A program made the translations under genes and the position numbers. From Methanocorpusculum sp. (GTDB lineage Archaea; Halobacteriota; Methanomicrobia; Methanomicrobiales; Methanocorpusculaceae), in contig JAUNXW010000033.1 in assembly GCA_030539595.1 (NCBI GenBank), forward strand, positions 1-13,183: DNA of 13,183 bases, given 5' to 3'. Below, in pieces: positions 1-6,792 of the stretch; position 1 is the stretch's first letter, and each line of letters opens with the position of its first letter. Below the pieces are notes generated by a model. It had not been told where the DNA came from. It ran no database searches and saw nothing but the letters and a program-made list of their open reading frames with translations.

Positions 1-594
1 GTCTATGATTGAGTGAGTAACTAAAATACAAGCCGTGCCCTCCTCGCGAATAGCAGAAGCAAGCTCGCGCCTCATCTGCTCCTGAGTTCTTACATCCAAA
101 GCCGCAAGCGGCTCATCAAGCAGAAGAAGCGACGGACGCGGAGCAAGAGCGCGTGCAAGAGCAGTTCTCTGTCTCTGACCGCCAGACATTTTAGTCACCG
201 CCTCGTTTTCAATCTCCGCAATACCCATCCTCTCAACAAGTTCGTCGACGCGTGATTTGATATCCGTTTTCGTCATCTTTTTATTTTTCAGACCGAAGGA
301 GATATTCTCGCGGGCTGTCATATGCGGGAAGAGGGCATAATTCTGAAACATATAGCCGATGTTTCTGACCTCGGGGTCTTTGAAAATTCTCTTCGAAGAA
401 TCGTATAGAACATCACCGTCAAGAATTATTTTTCCGCTCTCAGGCTTCATCAGACCGGAAATAATTTTCAGGGACGTTGACTTTCCCGAACCGTTTTCTC
501 CGATGAGACCGACTGTCTTTCCGGATTCAACGGTGAAGTCTTCAACGTTCAGGGAAAAATCCCTGAGCCTTTTGGAAAAAGATGCCTCAAACAT
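1..594 (-). CDS. modC: Molybdate/tungstate ABC transporter, ATP-binding subunit (3' end cut by window edge)
   Basis: This is the ATPase that powers uptake of molybdate (or tungstate) through the neighbouring permease at the cytoplasmic face of the membrane. The 198 visible residues run from Met1 in frame to the window edge. They hold Walker A GENGSGKST (32-40), Q-loop Gln84, the signature SGGQRQR (137-143), Walker B LLLLDEP (156-162) and the switch histidine His194. The rest, including any TOBE-type regulatory domain, lies outside. The ATG at 594 has GGAGGG upstream and overlaps the permease stop by 8 bp, so the two are translationally coupled. Membership of the ATPase family is certain. The substrate comes from the binding protein and permease next door, so modC rather than wtpC is an inference. 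Confidence 0.85.
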   Translation of the reverse strand, partial: MFEASFSKRLRDFSLNVEDFTVESGKTVGLIGENGSGKSTSLKIISGLMKPESGKIILDGDVLYDSSKRIFKDPEVRNIGYMFQNYALFPHMTARENISFGLKNKKMTKTDIKSRVDELVERMGIAEIENEAVTKMSGGQRQRTALARALAPRPSLLLLDEPLAALDVRTQEQMRRELASAIREEGTACILVTHSIID

Positions 595-1411
595 ATTTCT
601 TACCCTCCCTTGAACCGATATATTTTACGATTAAAATAATCCCGAACGAAAACACAACGAGGATAATAGCAAGCGCTATAGAAACAGACATATCGCTTTG
701 CAGAACCGAATAAATTGCCAAAGGCATTGTCTGGGTTTTGCCGGCAAGGTTGCCCGCAAACATCATTGTCGCGCCGAACTCACCCAATGCTCTTGCAAAC
801 GTCATGATAATACCCGACAGAAGCGAACCCGATGCAATCGGCAATGTGACCTTAACAAAAGTTTTGAAAATTCCCGCACCGAGTGTTCTTGAGGCATGTT
901 CCAAATCAACATCCACCGCCTCAAAACTTGAGCGTGCCTGTCTTATGTAAAACGGCGATGCAACAAAAATCTGGGCAATGATTACCGCAACCGTTGTAAA
1001 TGCTATTCGGATACCAAACCCGAGATACAGATACTGACCTATTAGCCCGTTTGTTCCAAACGCCAAAAGCAGGGCAAGTCCTGCAACCGTCGGCGGTAGA
1101 ACAATAGGTAAATCGGTTATTGTATCGACGATGTTTCTCCCTTTGTATGGGATTCTTGCGTTAATGTAGGCAAGAGGTGTTCCGAAAATCACAACAATAA
1201 TCGTAGATACAGTAGCCGTTGTCGCGCTTAATAAAAGCGCATCAATTGCAGTCTGACTTGTCAGAGCAGTTGCCATATCTTCTATTCCTATTCTGGTAAA
1301 CAAAGATACGAGCGGGACTGTGATAAATATTAAAAATAAAAGAATCAGTCCGCCGGCAAAAATTAAGGTGGCTGTATGAGCCGCTTTATGTTTTCGTTCG
1401 GCGGAATTCAT
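587..1411 (-). CDS. modB: Molybdate ABC transporter permease
   Basis: Membrane channel subunit of the molybdate importer, 274 aa, the usual length for ModB. Hydrophobic segments lie near residues 14-38, 57-84, 101-120, 137-152, 192-210 and 243-264. The cytoplasmic EAA loop that docks on the ATPase is at about 170-191 (EHASRTLGAG, then TLP). The stretch ARALGEFGATMMFAGN (207-222) followed by TQTMPLAIY is the strongest ModB-family mark I can see. The start codon lies only 4 nt after the stop of the binding-protein gene, and the 3' end overlaps the ATPase start by 8 bp, so the three genes form one transcription unit. WtpB of archaea is closely related, so tungstate as the main substrate is possible. 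Confidence 0.87.
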   Translation of the reverse strand: MNSAERKHKAAHTATLIFAGGLILLFLIFITVPLVSLFTRIGIEDMATALTSQTAIDALLLSATTATVSTIIVVIFGTPLAYINARIPYKGRNIVDTITDLPIVLPPTVAGLALLLAFGTNGLIGQYLYLGFGIRIAFTTVAVIIAQIFVASPFYIRQARSSFEAVDVDLEHASRTLGAGIFKTFVKVTLPIASGSLLSGIIMTFARALGEFGATMMFAGNLAGKTQTMPLAIYSVLQSDMSVSIALAIILVVFSFGIILIVKYIGSREGKKYV

Positions 1412-1415
1412 AAAT

Positions 1416-2225
1416 TTATGCGGCTGCGCTTACGGGACTGAAACCGTATTCTGTAAGAATCGCGCTTCCCTCTTTACCTGTGAGGTAGCTTTCGAATTTC
1501 TTAACTGCATCTGTCTTTGTGGTTGCTTTAAGGATACCGTATGGGTATGAAGCAATTACATTGTATTTGTCCGGAATCTCAATTACGGTGATTGATTCTT
1601 TGTCTGCTTTTGAGATATCTGAAACGTAAACGATAGAAGCGTCTGCTTCACCTGTTGTGATAACTGTCTTAACGCCTGTAACTGCGTCGACCTGAGTTAT
1701 GACATTGTTCATAAATACGTTAACGTATCCTGCGTTGCTGTCGTTTTCGTATTTCTGGATGATTGTTCTGGTGTACTGACCGAACGGAACAGATTCGTCA
1801 CCTATTACAAGTCTGACGCCTGATTTTGAAAGGTCGCCGAGTTCTGTGATTTTAAGAGTGTTGGCTTTGACAACTGCGATTCCGAGTTTGTTCTTAAGAA
1901 GGACTTTCTTTTCGGTAATTAATCCTGCTTCAACTACAGGATCGAACTGTTTGTCGTTTGCGGAGACATACATATCCGCATCAGCACCTTCAAGAATCTG
2001 TGTCTTTAAGGTCTGGCTTCCCGCAAAGTTGTAGACAACTTTGATGTTCGGGTTTGCCGCTGTGAATTTGTCACCGATTTCTGTAAATGCGCCGGTTAAT
2101 GATGCGGCTGCATAAACATTGATTTCGGTTGTCTGTGCAGGCTGGTTGATGCAGCCTGCGGCACCTACAGCCAGAATTACTAAGACTGCAAAAGTGAGTG
2201 CTGTTAATACATACGACTTTTTCAT
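1416..2225 (-). CDS. modA: Molybdate-binding lipoprotein of ABC transporter
   Basis: Extracytoplasmic solute-binding protein, 269 aa, which captures molybdate (possibly tungstate) and hands it to the permease. The N-terminus is a lipoprotein signal: MKK, a hydrophobic core, then AAGC with Cys25 as the lipidation site. ModA-type oxyanion-contact segments are visible: YAAASLT (38-44, Ser42), NFAGSQ (66-71, Ser70), ADMYVSAND (83-91), SVPFGQY (145-151) and ASIVYVSD (196-203, Tyr200). The protein ends with the family-typical ILTEYGFSP. The family match to bacterial-type ModA is better than to WtpA. It is the first gene of the operon, preceded by an 87-bp AT-rich gap. No Shine-Dalgarno is visible before the ATG, which suggests a short or absent leader. 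Confidence 0.9.
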   Translation of the reverse strand: MKKSYVLTALTFAVLVILAVGAAGCINQPAQTTEINVYAAASLTGAFTEIGDKFTAANPNIKVVYNFAGSQTLKTQILEGADADMYVSANDKQFDPVVEAGLITEKKVLLKNKLGIAVVKANTLKITELGDLSKSGVRLVIGDESVPFGQYTRTIIQKYENDSNAGYVNVFMNNVITQVDAVTGVKTVITTGEADASIVYVSDISKADKESITVIEIPDKYNVIASYPYGILKATTKTDAVKKFESYLTGKEGSAILTEYGFSPVSAAA

Positions 2226-2312
2226 AGGTTATTCTTATACTAATTTGCAGTTATTCAATAAATAACATCGTCAATATTTGTAAGTTGATTAACTTAATTA
2301 ATTTAACTTAAT
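2226..2312 (-). promoter_or_regulatory. Promoter region of modABC with two short dyads
   Basis: AT-rich gap between the UPF0280 stop and the modA start. On the minus strand a TATA-like TTATTTATTG (about 2257-2266) would place transcription start near 2236, leaving a leader of about 10 nt. Two small inverted repeats are present. GTTATT/AATAAC, arms of 6 bp with a 5-nt spacer, spans 2250-2266 and overlaps the TATA-like element. TAAGTT/AACTTA, arms of 6 bp with a 4-nt spacer, spans 2281-2296. The first is in the right place for a repressor operator, for example a metal-oxyanion regulator, but neither matches an operator I can name, and dyads are common in AT-rich DNA. Confidence 0.4.
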
Positions 2313-3020
2313 TTACGCGCCTTTTGTAATCAGCCCCGCGTCGACTTTGGCGGGCACAATTTTGAAAAGTTCCCCCCACTTCCCTATCCAGTCGTCGATG
2401 ACTGCATATACACCGAAGACGGATGAGCCTGCGGGCGCTATCGACTCAAAATTTTCTGGCGTAACCCTGTTGCAAAGAGATGTAGCCCATGCATCAGCCT
2501 TCGACGGATTTCTTGAAAAACATACTACAGCGTCGGCTGTGCCGAAGGAAACCGATGAGCCGACTGTAGCCGACGAAGTGCAGACAGAAAGAATTTCCTT
2601 CTGCGGCGGAATAACAAACGCAAATTTCCCTGACGAAGACGCCTGCCCCGCATAAATTCCTACGTTGACGCTTTTATCCGAAAACATAACAATGTCCCCG
2701 CCGTTGTCTATTAGACCAAACTCAGCGCCCGTCTCACGCATTTTTTCAATTCCAGCCCACGCAATTGATGCGGCAACAGCAGCCATAGGACCTACACCCG
2801 CTTCAAATGACGCCTCAGACATACGCTTCACGACAAGCGGAGCGCTTGATGAAACAGCAAGCGGTTCATAAGTCGTCTGAAAAAAATCGTCAGAGGAAAT
2901 ATAATCCTCAACTTCTCCGCGGGCTTTGATTAAGCCCGCTTCGGCTGCCTCGATAAATTCGGGAGAGTCCGCGAGAATCGTTGTTATAGTCTCGCGGAGT
3001 TCGAAATGTTCCCTAATCAT
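2313..3020 (-). CDS. UPF0280 / COG2122 family protein of homocysteine biosynthesis
   Basis: A 235-aa protein of the UPF0280 family (COG2122, ApbE-like fold). Genetic work in Methanosarcina implicated the family in homocysteine formation together with COG1900 and NIL-ferredoxin proteins; its chemical role is not settled. Family segments visible are GVGPMAAVAAS (75-85), DNGGDI (105-110) and a Thr/Ser-rich stretch CTSSATVGSS (147-156) followed by FGTADAVVC. The start is placed at ATG 3020 because it forms an ATGA overlap with the ferredoxin stop and gives the family's usual length. The reading frame stays open to 3080, but that extra part lies inside the ferredoxin gene. It is the last gene of the three-gene operon. 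Confidence 0.88.
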   Translation of the reverse strand: MIREHFELRETITTILADSPEFIEAAEAGLIKARGEVEDYISSDDFFQTTYEPLAVSSSAPLVVKRMSEASFEAGVGPMAAVAASIAWAGIEKMRETGAEFGLIDNGGDIVMFSDKSVNVGIYAGQASSSGKFAFVIPPQKEILSVCTSSATVGSSVSFGTADAVVCFSRNPSKADAWATSLCNRVTPENFESIAPAGSSVFGVYAVIDDWIGKWGELFKIVPAKVDAGLITKGA

Positions 3021-3403
3021 TTGTTTATGCTTAAAGCACGCTGCGGGCAGTTTGCCGCACAGCGTCCGCAAAGAACACATTTGTCCGAGTTAACACAGAG
3101 CTGCCAGTTTTCATCGAACGAAAAAACCTGCTTCTGACAAATGCTGATGCACAAACCGCAGTCTATGCACTCTGTTCTGTTGTGTGAAACAGCGTCTTTC
3201 TGAACTCTTATTGTAACGCCCGGAAGAGTGAGCGCGCCGATAAACTTCTCGGCGTTCGCATCGTCAACATCAAGAAGTGCCCAGCCGTCATCGCCGTCAA
3301 TCTGAGCACGCTCGACATTTACAAGAACCTCGGACTTAAGAATTGCCGCAGCAATATTCGGATACTGAACGCCTACTCTGTCGAATTCAACCATTAACTT
3401 CAT
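3017..3403 (-). CDS. NIL domain / 2[4Fe-4S] ferredoxin of homocysteine biosynthesis
   Basis: A 128-aa protein with an N-terminal NIL domain (about residues 1-70, a ligand-binding fold also found in methionine ABC transporter ATPases) and a C-terminal pair of [4Fe-4S] motifs. The first is C79-x2-C82-x2-C85-x3-C89 followed by Gln instead of the usual Pro. The second is C109-x2-C112-x2-C115-x3-C119-Pro. Orthologues (MA1822 type) work with COG1900 proteins in converting aspartate semialdehyde and sulfide to homocysteine, probably as electron carrier or sulfide handler. The ATG at 3403 is chosen over the in-frame GTG at 3412. It has GGAGGG at 3412-3417, about 8 nt upstream, and forms an ATGA overlap with the COG1900 stop. 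The GTG would overlap that Shine-Dalgarno. Confidence 0.9.
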   Translation of the reverse strand: MKLMVEFDRVGVQYPNIAAAILKSEVLVNVERAQIDGDDGWALLDVDDANAEKFIGALTLPGVTIRVQKDAVSHNRTECIDCGLCISICQKQVFSFDENWQLCVNSDKCVLCGRCAANCPQRALSINK

Positions 3404-4908
3404 TTGTGCCACCCTCCGCTGATAAGGTCGCCCAAATCATATGAATTAAGCAGACCGAGCACTCTGCGCGAATTGTCTATTACGACGAGTGAGCCGATGT
3501 TATTCTTCTGAAGCATTCTTGCTGCAAGGTCAATAGGTGCGTCCGGTGTGATTGAGATTACGTTTTTCGTCATTATTTTGGAGACTGTACAGTCCTCATC
3601 GTCGTTTGCAAACGCCTTCGAGACATCGTAAGTTGTTACGATACCAATAAGGTGATTGTCTTTATCGATTACAGGCAGATGGTTTGTGTCTCCTTTTGAA
3701 AGGCGTCTTGCCGCTTCCTTCACGCTTTCATCGCCCGTGATTGTCACAAACTGTGAAATCATCAGTTCGTTCACATGAACGACCGCATTCTTTTCAGCCA
3801 TCGGTTTGTTGCGCTTGACCGCGTCAATAGGTCTTGTCGCAAGCGCCATTGTAAATGTACCGTTTTCCACTCTCTTCTTGAGTTCGCCTGCAATCTCCCG
3901 CGCCTTCTTGTAGCTTGAAAGCGGTGAGGTTCTGATATCTTCACCGTCGATTTCTATTTTTCCGCTCTTGAGTTCGGCGTAGGTTACTTCTTTTATCGTA
4001 GGTCTGTCGCGGTAAGGTGTTCCGTAGTCAACGATTGTGGTCTTGAGGTCTTCATCGCGAACAGCGGTGTGCTTTACAATTTCTTCGTTCATAACAGGTA
4101 TTGGGACACCCACACCGACATACATTGTTACTCCGTATCCTGACATTGTCGCGGCTCTGATGTAGTCGGTTGACATCTGCTTCATATCACCTGAGGTCAT
4201 GAGCGTTCCAAATCCTGCGCCGGGTGAGTGCTGAGTTCCTTCCCCGACGATGATTCCGTTTGCTCCGCCGAGGAAAATCGGAGTTCCCGAGCCTATCACT
4301 GAAAATGTCGGGTCGTTCGGCAGAGGCGAAAGACATCCGGCTCCAGAGTATGTTATGTTTCTGTGTCCCGGGAGAAGATAGCCCATGTAGGTTCGAATGG
4401 CTTTGTCGCTCATATTGGTTGCTGCGTTATAGCACTGATATGAGTTTCTCGGGTTCAGCATTATTGCCTGATTTAATTCGGATAAGACAAATTCGTTTGT
4501 TATTGAATGGCGGGGATAGCAGTCTGTTCCTTTTGCGGTTGCGTGAAGTTCAACGGGTCTTCCTCCGATTAAATCTTCAATTACATGTGCGCCTCCGTAT
4601 TCGTCGCGTCGCGTGACCGATTCCTGCGTTGCTCCAAGATAACAGTCCACAGCCGCAAGTCCTGCGTGGGCTTCGACGTTATTCAGCCACATTTTTTCCA
4701 TTCTGATGGGTATTTCCGGGTGTCCTAAGTTAAGGAACGCTCCCGACGAGCACATTGCACCGAATGTTCCTGTGGTTACAACATCGACTTCGCGAAGCGC
4801 CCCTTCCACCCCGAGTTCATCGACGATATCAGGCATCTCCTCAGCGGTGACGACACGGACACTGCCGTCAGCTATACGCTCGTTGATTTCTTTTATCGAT
4901 TTGTACAT
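3400..4908 (-). CDS. Homocysteine biosynthesis protein, COG1900 (DUF39) with CBS pair
   Basis: A 502-aa sulfur-incorporating enzyme of the COG1900/DUF39 family, related to Methanosarcina MA1821 and Methanocaldococcus MJ0100. The family forms homocysteine from aspartate semialdehyde and sulfide. The catalytic part covers about 1-365, with conserved cysteines at Cys53 (GAMCSSG), Cys89 and Cys130 (GTDCYPRH). Cys53 and Cys130 appear to match the two cysteines reported as essential in MA1821. Two CBS motifs follow at about 380-435 and 444-495. In MJ0100 this pair binds S-adenosylmethionine and methylthioadenosine, so feedback control by the methionine cycle is likely. The start is ATG 4908, which opens with MYKSIKEINERI as in the family. 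The frame is open up to 4980, but that would read through the promoter and inverted repeat. First gene of the operon. Confidence 0.9.
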   Translation of the reverse strand: MYKSIKEINERIADGSVRVVTAEEMPDIVDELGVEGALREVDVVTTGTFGAMCSSGAFLNLGHPEIPIRMEKMWLNNVEAHAGLAAVDCYLGATQESVTRRDEYGGAHVIEDLIGGRPVELHATAKGTDCYPRHSITNEFVLSELNQAIMLNPRNSYQCYNAATNMSDKAIRTYMGYLLPGHRNITYSGAGCLSPLPNDPTFSVIGSGTPIFLGGANGIIVGEGTQHSPGAGFGTLMTSGDMKQMSTDYIRAATMSGYGVTMYVGVGVPIPVMNEEIVKHTAVRDEDLKTTIVDYGTPYRDRPTIKEVTYAELKSGKIEIDGEDIRTSPLSSYKKAREIAGELKKRVENGTFTMALATRPIDAVKRNKPMAEKNAVVHVNELMISQFVTITGDESVKEAARRLSKGDTNHLPVIDKDNHLIGIVTTYDVSKAFANDDEDCTVSKIMTKNVISITPDAPIDLAARMLQKNNIGSLVVIDNSRRVLGLLNSYDLGDLISGGWHK

Positions 4909-4934
4909 AATGAGTTGTATATTTGTCTTAAGTA

Positions 4935-4942
4935 GTATATAG
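4935..4942 (-). promoter_or_regulatory. TATA box of the homocysteine operon
   Basis: On the minus strand CTATATAC is preceded by a purine-rich GGGGAG that could serve as BRE. With archaeal spacing of about 25 nt, transcription would start near 4913, leaving about 5 nt before ATG 4908. No Shine-Dalgarno precedes that ATG, so the transcript is probably leaderless or nearly so. This supports the shorter start chosen for the COG1900 gene. Confidence 0.6.
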
Positions 4943-4968
4943 AAACTCCCCTCTGAATAATTGATGGA

Positions 4969-5008
4969 GAGTTTGTCCAATCGTTATGTGAATCCTTTGG
5001 ACAAACTC
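4969..5008. repeat. Perfect 12-bp inverted repeat in divergent promoter region
   Basis: GAGTTTGTCCAA (4969-4980) and its exact reverse complement TTGGACAAACTC (4997-5008) are separated by 16 nt, with arm centres 28 bp apart. Each arm itself contains a small TTGnnCAA dyad. The repeat lies between the TATA box of the homocysteine operon (4935-4942) and that of the UbiB-like gene (5044-5051), outside both expected transcripts. That suggests a DNA-level site, such as an operator for a regulator binding two dyads, rather than an RNA hairpin. I cannot name the regulator. Confidence 0.6.
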
Positions 5009-5043
5009 GACATTCTCGGCACAACCACCCGCAACATTAACAA

Positions 5044-5051
5044 GTATAAAA
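5044..5051 (+). promoter_or_regulatory. TATA box of the UbiB-like gene (leaderless transcript)
   Basis: GTATAAAA is centred about 24 bp before the A of ATG 5071, so transcription should begin at or next to the start codon. No Shine-Dalgarno is present, which agrees with a leaderless mRNA and supports this start. Confidence 0.65.
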
Positions 5052-5070
5052 AACAATTAACAATTACACA

Positions 5071-6723
5071 ATGGCGCGGAGTGTAAGTCTCAGGAGATAT
5101 CGTCAGATTGCTGACGTCTTAATAAAATACGGATTCGGATATTACATAAACCAGTTACTGCCGGGATTCAACAGTACAAAAAAGAACCAGCAGACCGAAG
5201 ACTACAGCGGATTCACCACATACGCAAGAATCAGAATGGCTCTTGAAGAACTCGGACCGACATTCGTCAAATTCGGTCAGCTGATGAGCACAAGAACCGA
5301 ACTCTTTCCGGCAGAGCTTATTGAAGAACTCTGCAAACTTCAGGACAGAGTAGGAGTAGTCCCGTTCGATGACGTTATTCCGACACTGGACAAATATATT
5401 CCGGACTGGCGCGACTTATTCACATCTGTAGACCCAAAACCTCTTGCAGCAGCCTCAATATCGCAGGTTTACCGCGCAGTCACACAGGACGGAACGGTTC
5501 TTGCATTAAAAGTCCAGCGTCCGAACATCCAGAACAGAATTGAACAGGACGTTGTCTTAATCCGCTCAATTGCCCAGCTTCTTGAAGACAAAAAGCCTGA
5601 ACTCAGGATGTACAATCCTGTCTCACTCGTTGATGACTTCACAATTCAGATTCGCAAAGAACTTGACTTCACCCGCGACGGAATGAGCGCCGAGCGCTTG
5701 TCGCGCAATATGAAACTCGCAGGTCTAACAAGAATCAAAGTCCCTAAAATTTTCTGGGAATACTCGGGCAAAGAACTTCTCGCCATGGAGTTTGTCTCTG
5801 GCGTCAGAAGTGATGATTTGGACACCATTGTTGCTATGGGAATGAACCCCAAGGAACTTGCATCCATAGGACTTAGGGCGTTCATGGTTCAGATTTTCCA
5901 GAACGGATTCTATCACGGAGACCCGCACGCAGGAAACATCAGAATTTCACCCAAAGGTGAAGTTGTATTCCTCGACTTCGGAGTCTGCGGTGTTTTGATG
6001 AAAGACATGAGGAACAAGTTCATCTCGCTCCTTCTCGCTCTTCTTTCGGCAAACACTGACTTAACAATCCGCTACATCAAAAATCTCGGAGTGAATATTC
6101 CAGCAAATGGGATTGATGAACTTCGCGGAGAACTTTACCTTGCCTTAAACGATTTTAAGGAGATGGGGGCTCAGATGAATTTCTCCGGACTTCTCGGTTC
6201 TATTCAAGACATGTTTCAGAAGAACAACATCAGACTTCCGCCGAATATTATGCAGCTTTTAAAGGCTCTGATGCTTGTAGCAAATGTTGCGTTTACGCTT
6301 GATCCGGAACTTGAGTTCACCAAAGAGGTTGAGCCTTACTTAAAGCAGCTGATAGCGGATGATATGCGTGACCCCGAAAATATGCAGAAGAAGATGCTTG
6401 ATGCAAAAGTCAAACTGGAAGATTTGGCACGCGTTCCAAAACAGCTCAGTTCGGTTCTTGAGATGGCTTCCGAGGGAAAGCTGAAAGTAGACATCGTCGC
6501 AAAAGAAGTTGGACAGTTAAGCGACACGATAAACTCCGCCGTTGAAAAACTTGTTCTCGGTCTTATAGTATCCGCAATTGTAATCGGTCTCTCTCTTGTT
6601 GTTATGAGTCAGGATTTCACAATGGGATTCCTTCCGATTATAGCATATGTGGGTGCGGTTATAATTTTAATTGTCGTTCTCTGGAATATCAGAAGACGGT
6701 CGAAGAAGAGCAAGGAGTTATAA
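5071..6723 (+). CDS. ABC1/AarF/UbiB family atypical kinase-like membrane protein
   Basis: A 550-aa member of the ABC1 (UbiB/ADCK) kinase-like family. Family marks in order: KFGQ (67-70) of the N-terminal extension, the alanine-rich loop AAASISQVY (126-134) that replaces a normal P-loop, Lys147 (ALKV), Glu197-x-Asp199, the catalytic loop HGDPHAGN (282-289) and the metal-binding DFG (302-304). Two C-terminal membrane helices (about 494-512 and 519-538) end in a basic tail, the usual UbiB layout. In bacteria and mitochondria these proteins support ubiquinone synthesis and lipid handling. A methanogen of this type would probably lack quinones, so the substrate here is unknown. It is divergent from the homocysteine operon and apparently monocistronic, with a T6 tract 12 nt after its stop. 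Confidence 0.9.
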   Translation: MARSVSLRRYRQIADVLIKYGFGYYINQLLPGFNSTKKNQQTEDYSGFTTYARIRMALEELGPTFVKFGQLMSTRTELFPAELIEELCKLQDRVGVVPFDDVIPTLDKYIPDWRDLFTSVDPKPLAAASISQVYRAVTQDGTVLALKVQRPNIQNRIEQDVVLIRSIAQLLEDKKPELRMYNPVSLVDDFTIQIRKELDFTRDGMSAERLSRNMKLAGLTRIKVPKIFWEYSGKELLAMEFVSGVRSDDLDTIVAMGMNPKELASIGLRAFMVQIFQNGFYHGDPHAGNIRISPKGEVVFLDFGVCGVLMKDMRNKFISLLLALLSANTDLTIRYIKNLGVNIPANGIDELRGELYLALNDFKEMGAQMNFSGLLGSIQDMFQKNNIRLPPNIMQLLKALMLVANVAFTLDPELEFTKEVEPYLKQLIADDMRDPENMQKKMLDAKVKLEDLARVPKQLSSVLEMASEGKLKVDIVAKEVGQLSDTINSAVEKLVLGLIVSAIVIGLSLVVMSQDFTMGFLPIIAYVGAVIILIVVLWNIRRRSKKSKEL

Positions 6724-6734
6724 ATATAATCTGC

Positions 6735-6740
6735 TTTTTT
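6735..6740 (+). terminator. T-tract terminator after the UbiB-like gene
   Basis: A run of six T begins 12 nt after the TAA stop, in an AT-rich gap with no strong hairpin. This is the usual form of intrinsic termination in archaea. Confidence 0.45.
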
Positions 6741-6755
6741 ACTCTATCAATTCGT

Positions 6756-6763
6756 AAATATAA
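6756..6763 (+). promoter_or_regulatory. Possible TATA box of the DUF1917 gene
   Basis: AAATATAA lies about 33 bp before ATG 6793, which predicts a start near 6785 and a leader of only about 8 nt. No Shine-Dalgarno is visible. The gap is AT-rich, so other placements are possible. Confidence 0.35.
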
Positions 6764-6792
6764 ACTACTTCTAAGATAATATAATCTGTAAT

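Noticed and set aside
3021..3080. Longer N-terminus for the UPF0280 protein (start at 3080)
   Set aside because: The extension is the out-of-frame end of the ferredoxin gene, and ATG 3020 forms an ATGA overlap giving the normal family length.
4909..4980. Longer N-terminus for the COG1900 protein (start at 4980)
   Set aside because: The 24 extra residues would read through the TATA box and one arm of the inverted repeat; the family begins at the MYKSIKEINE segment.
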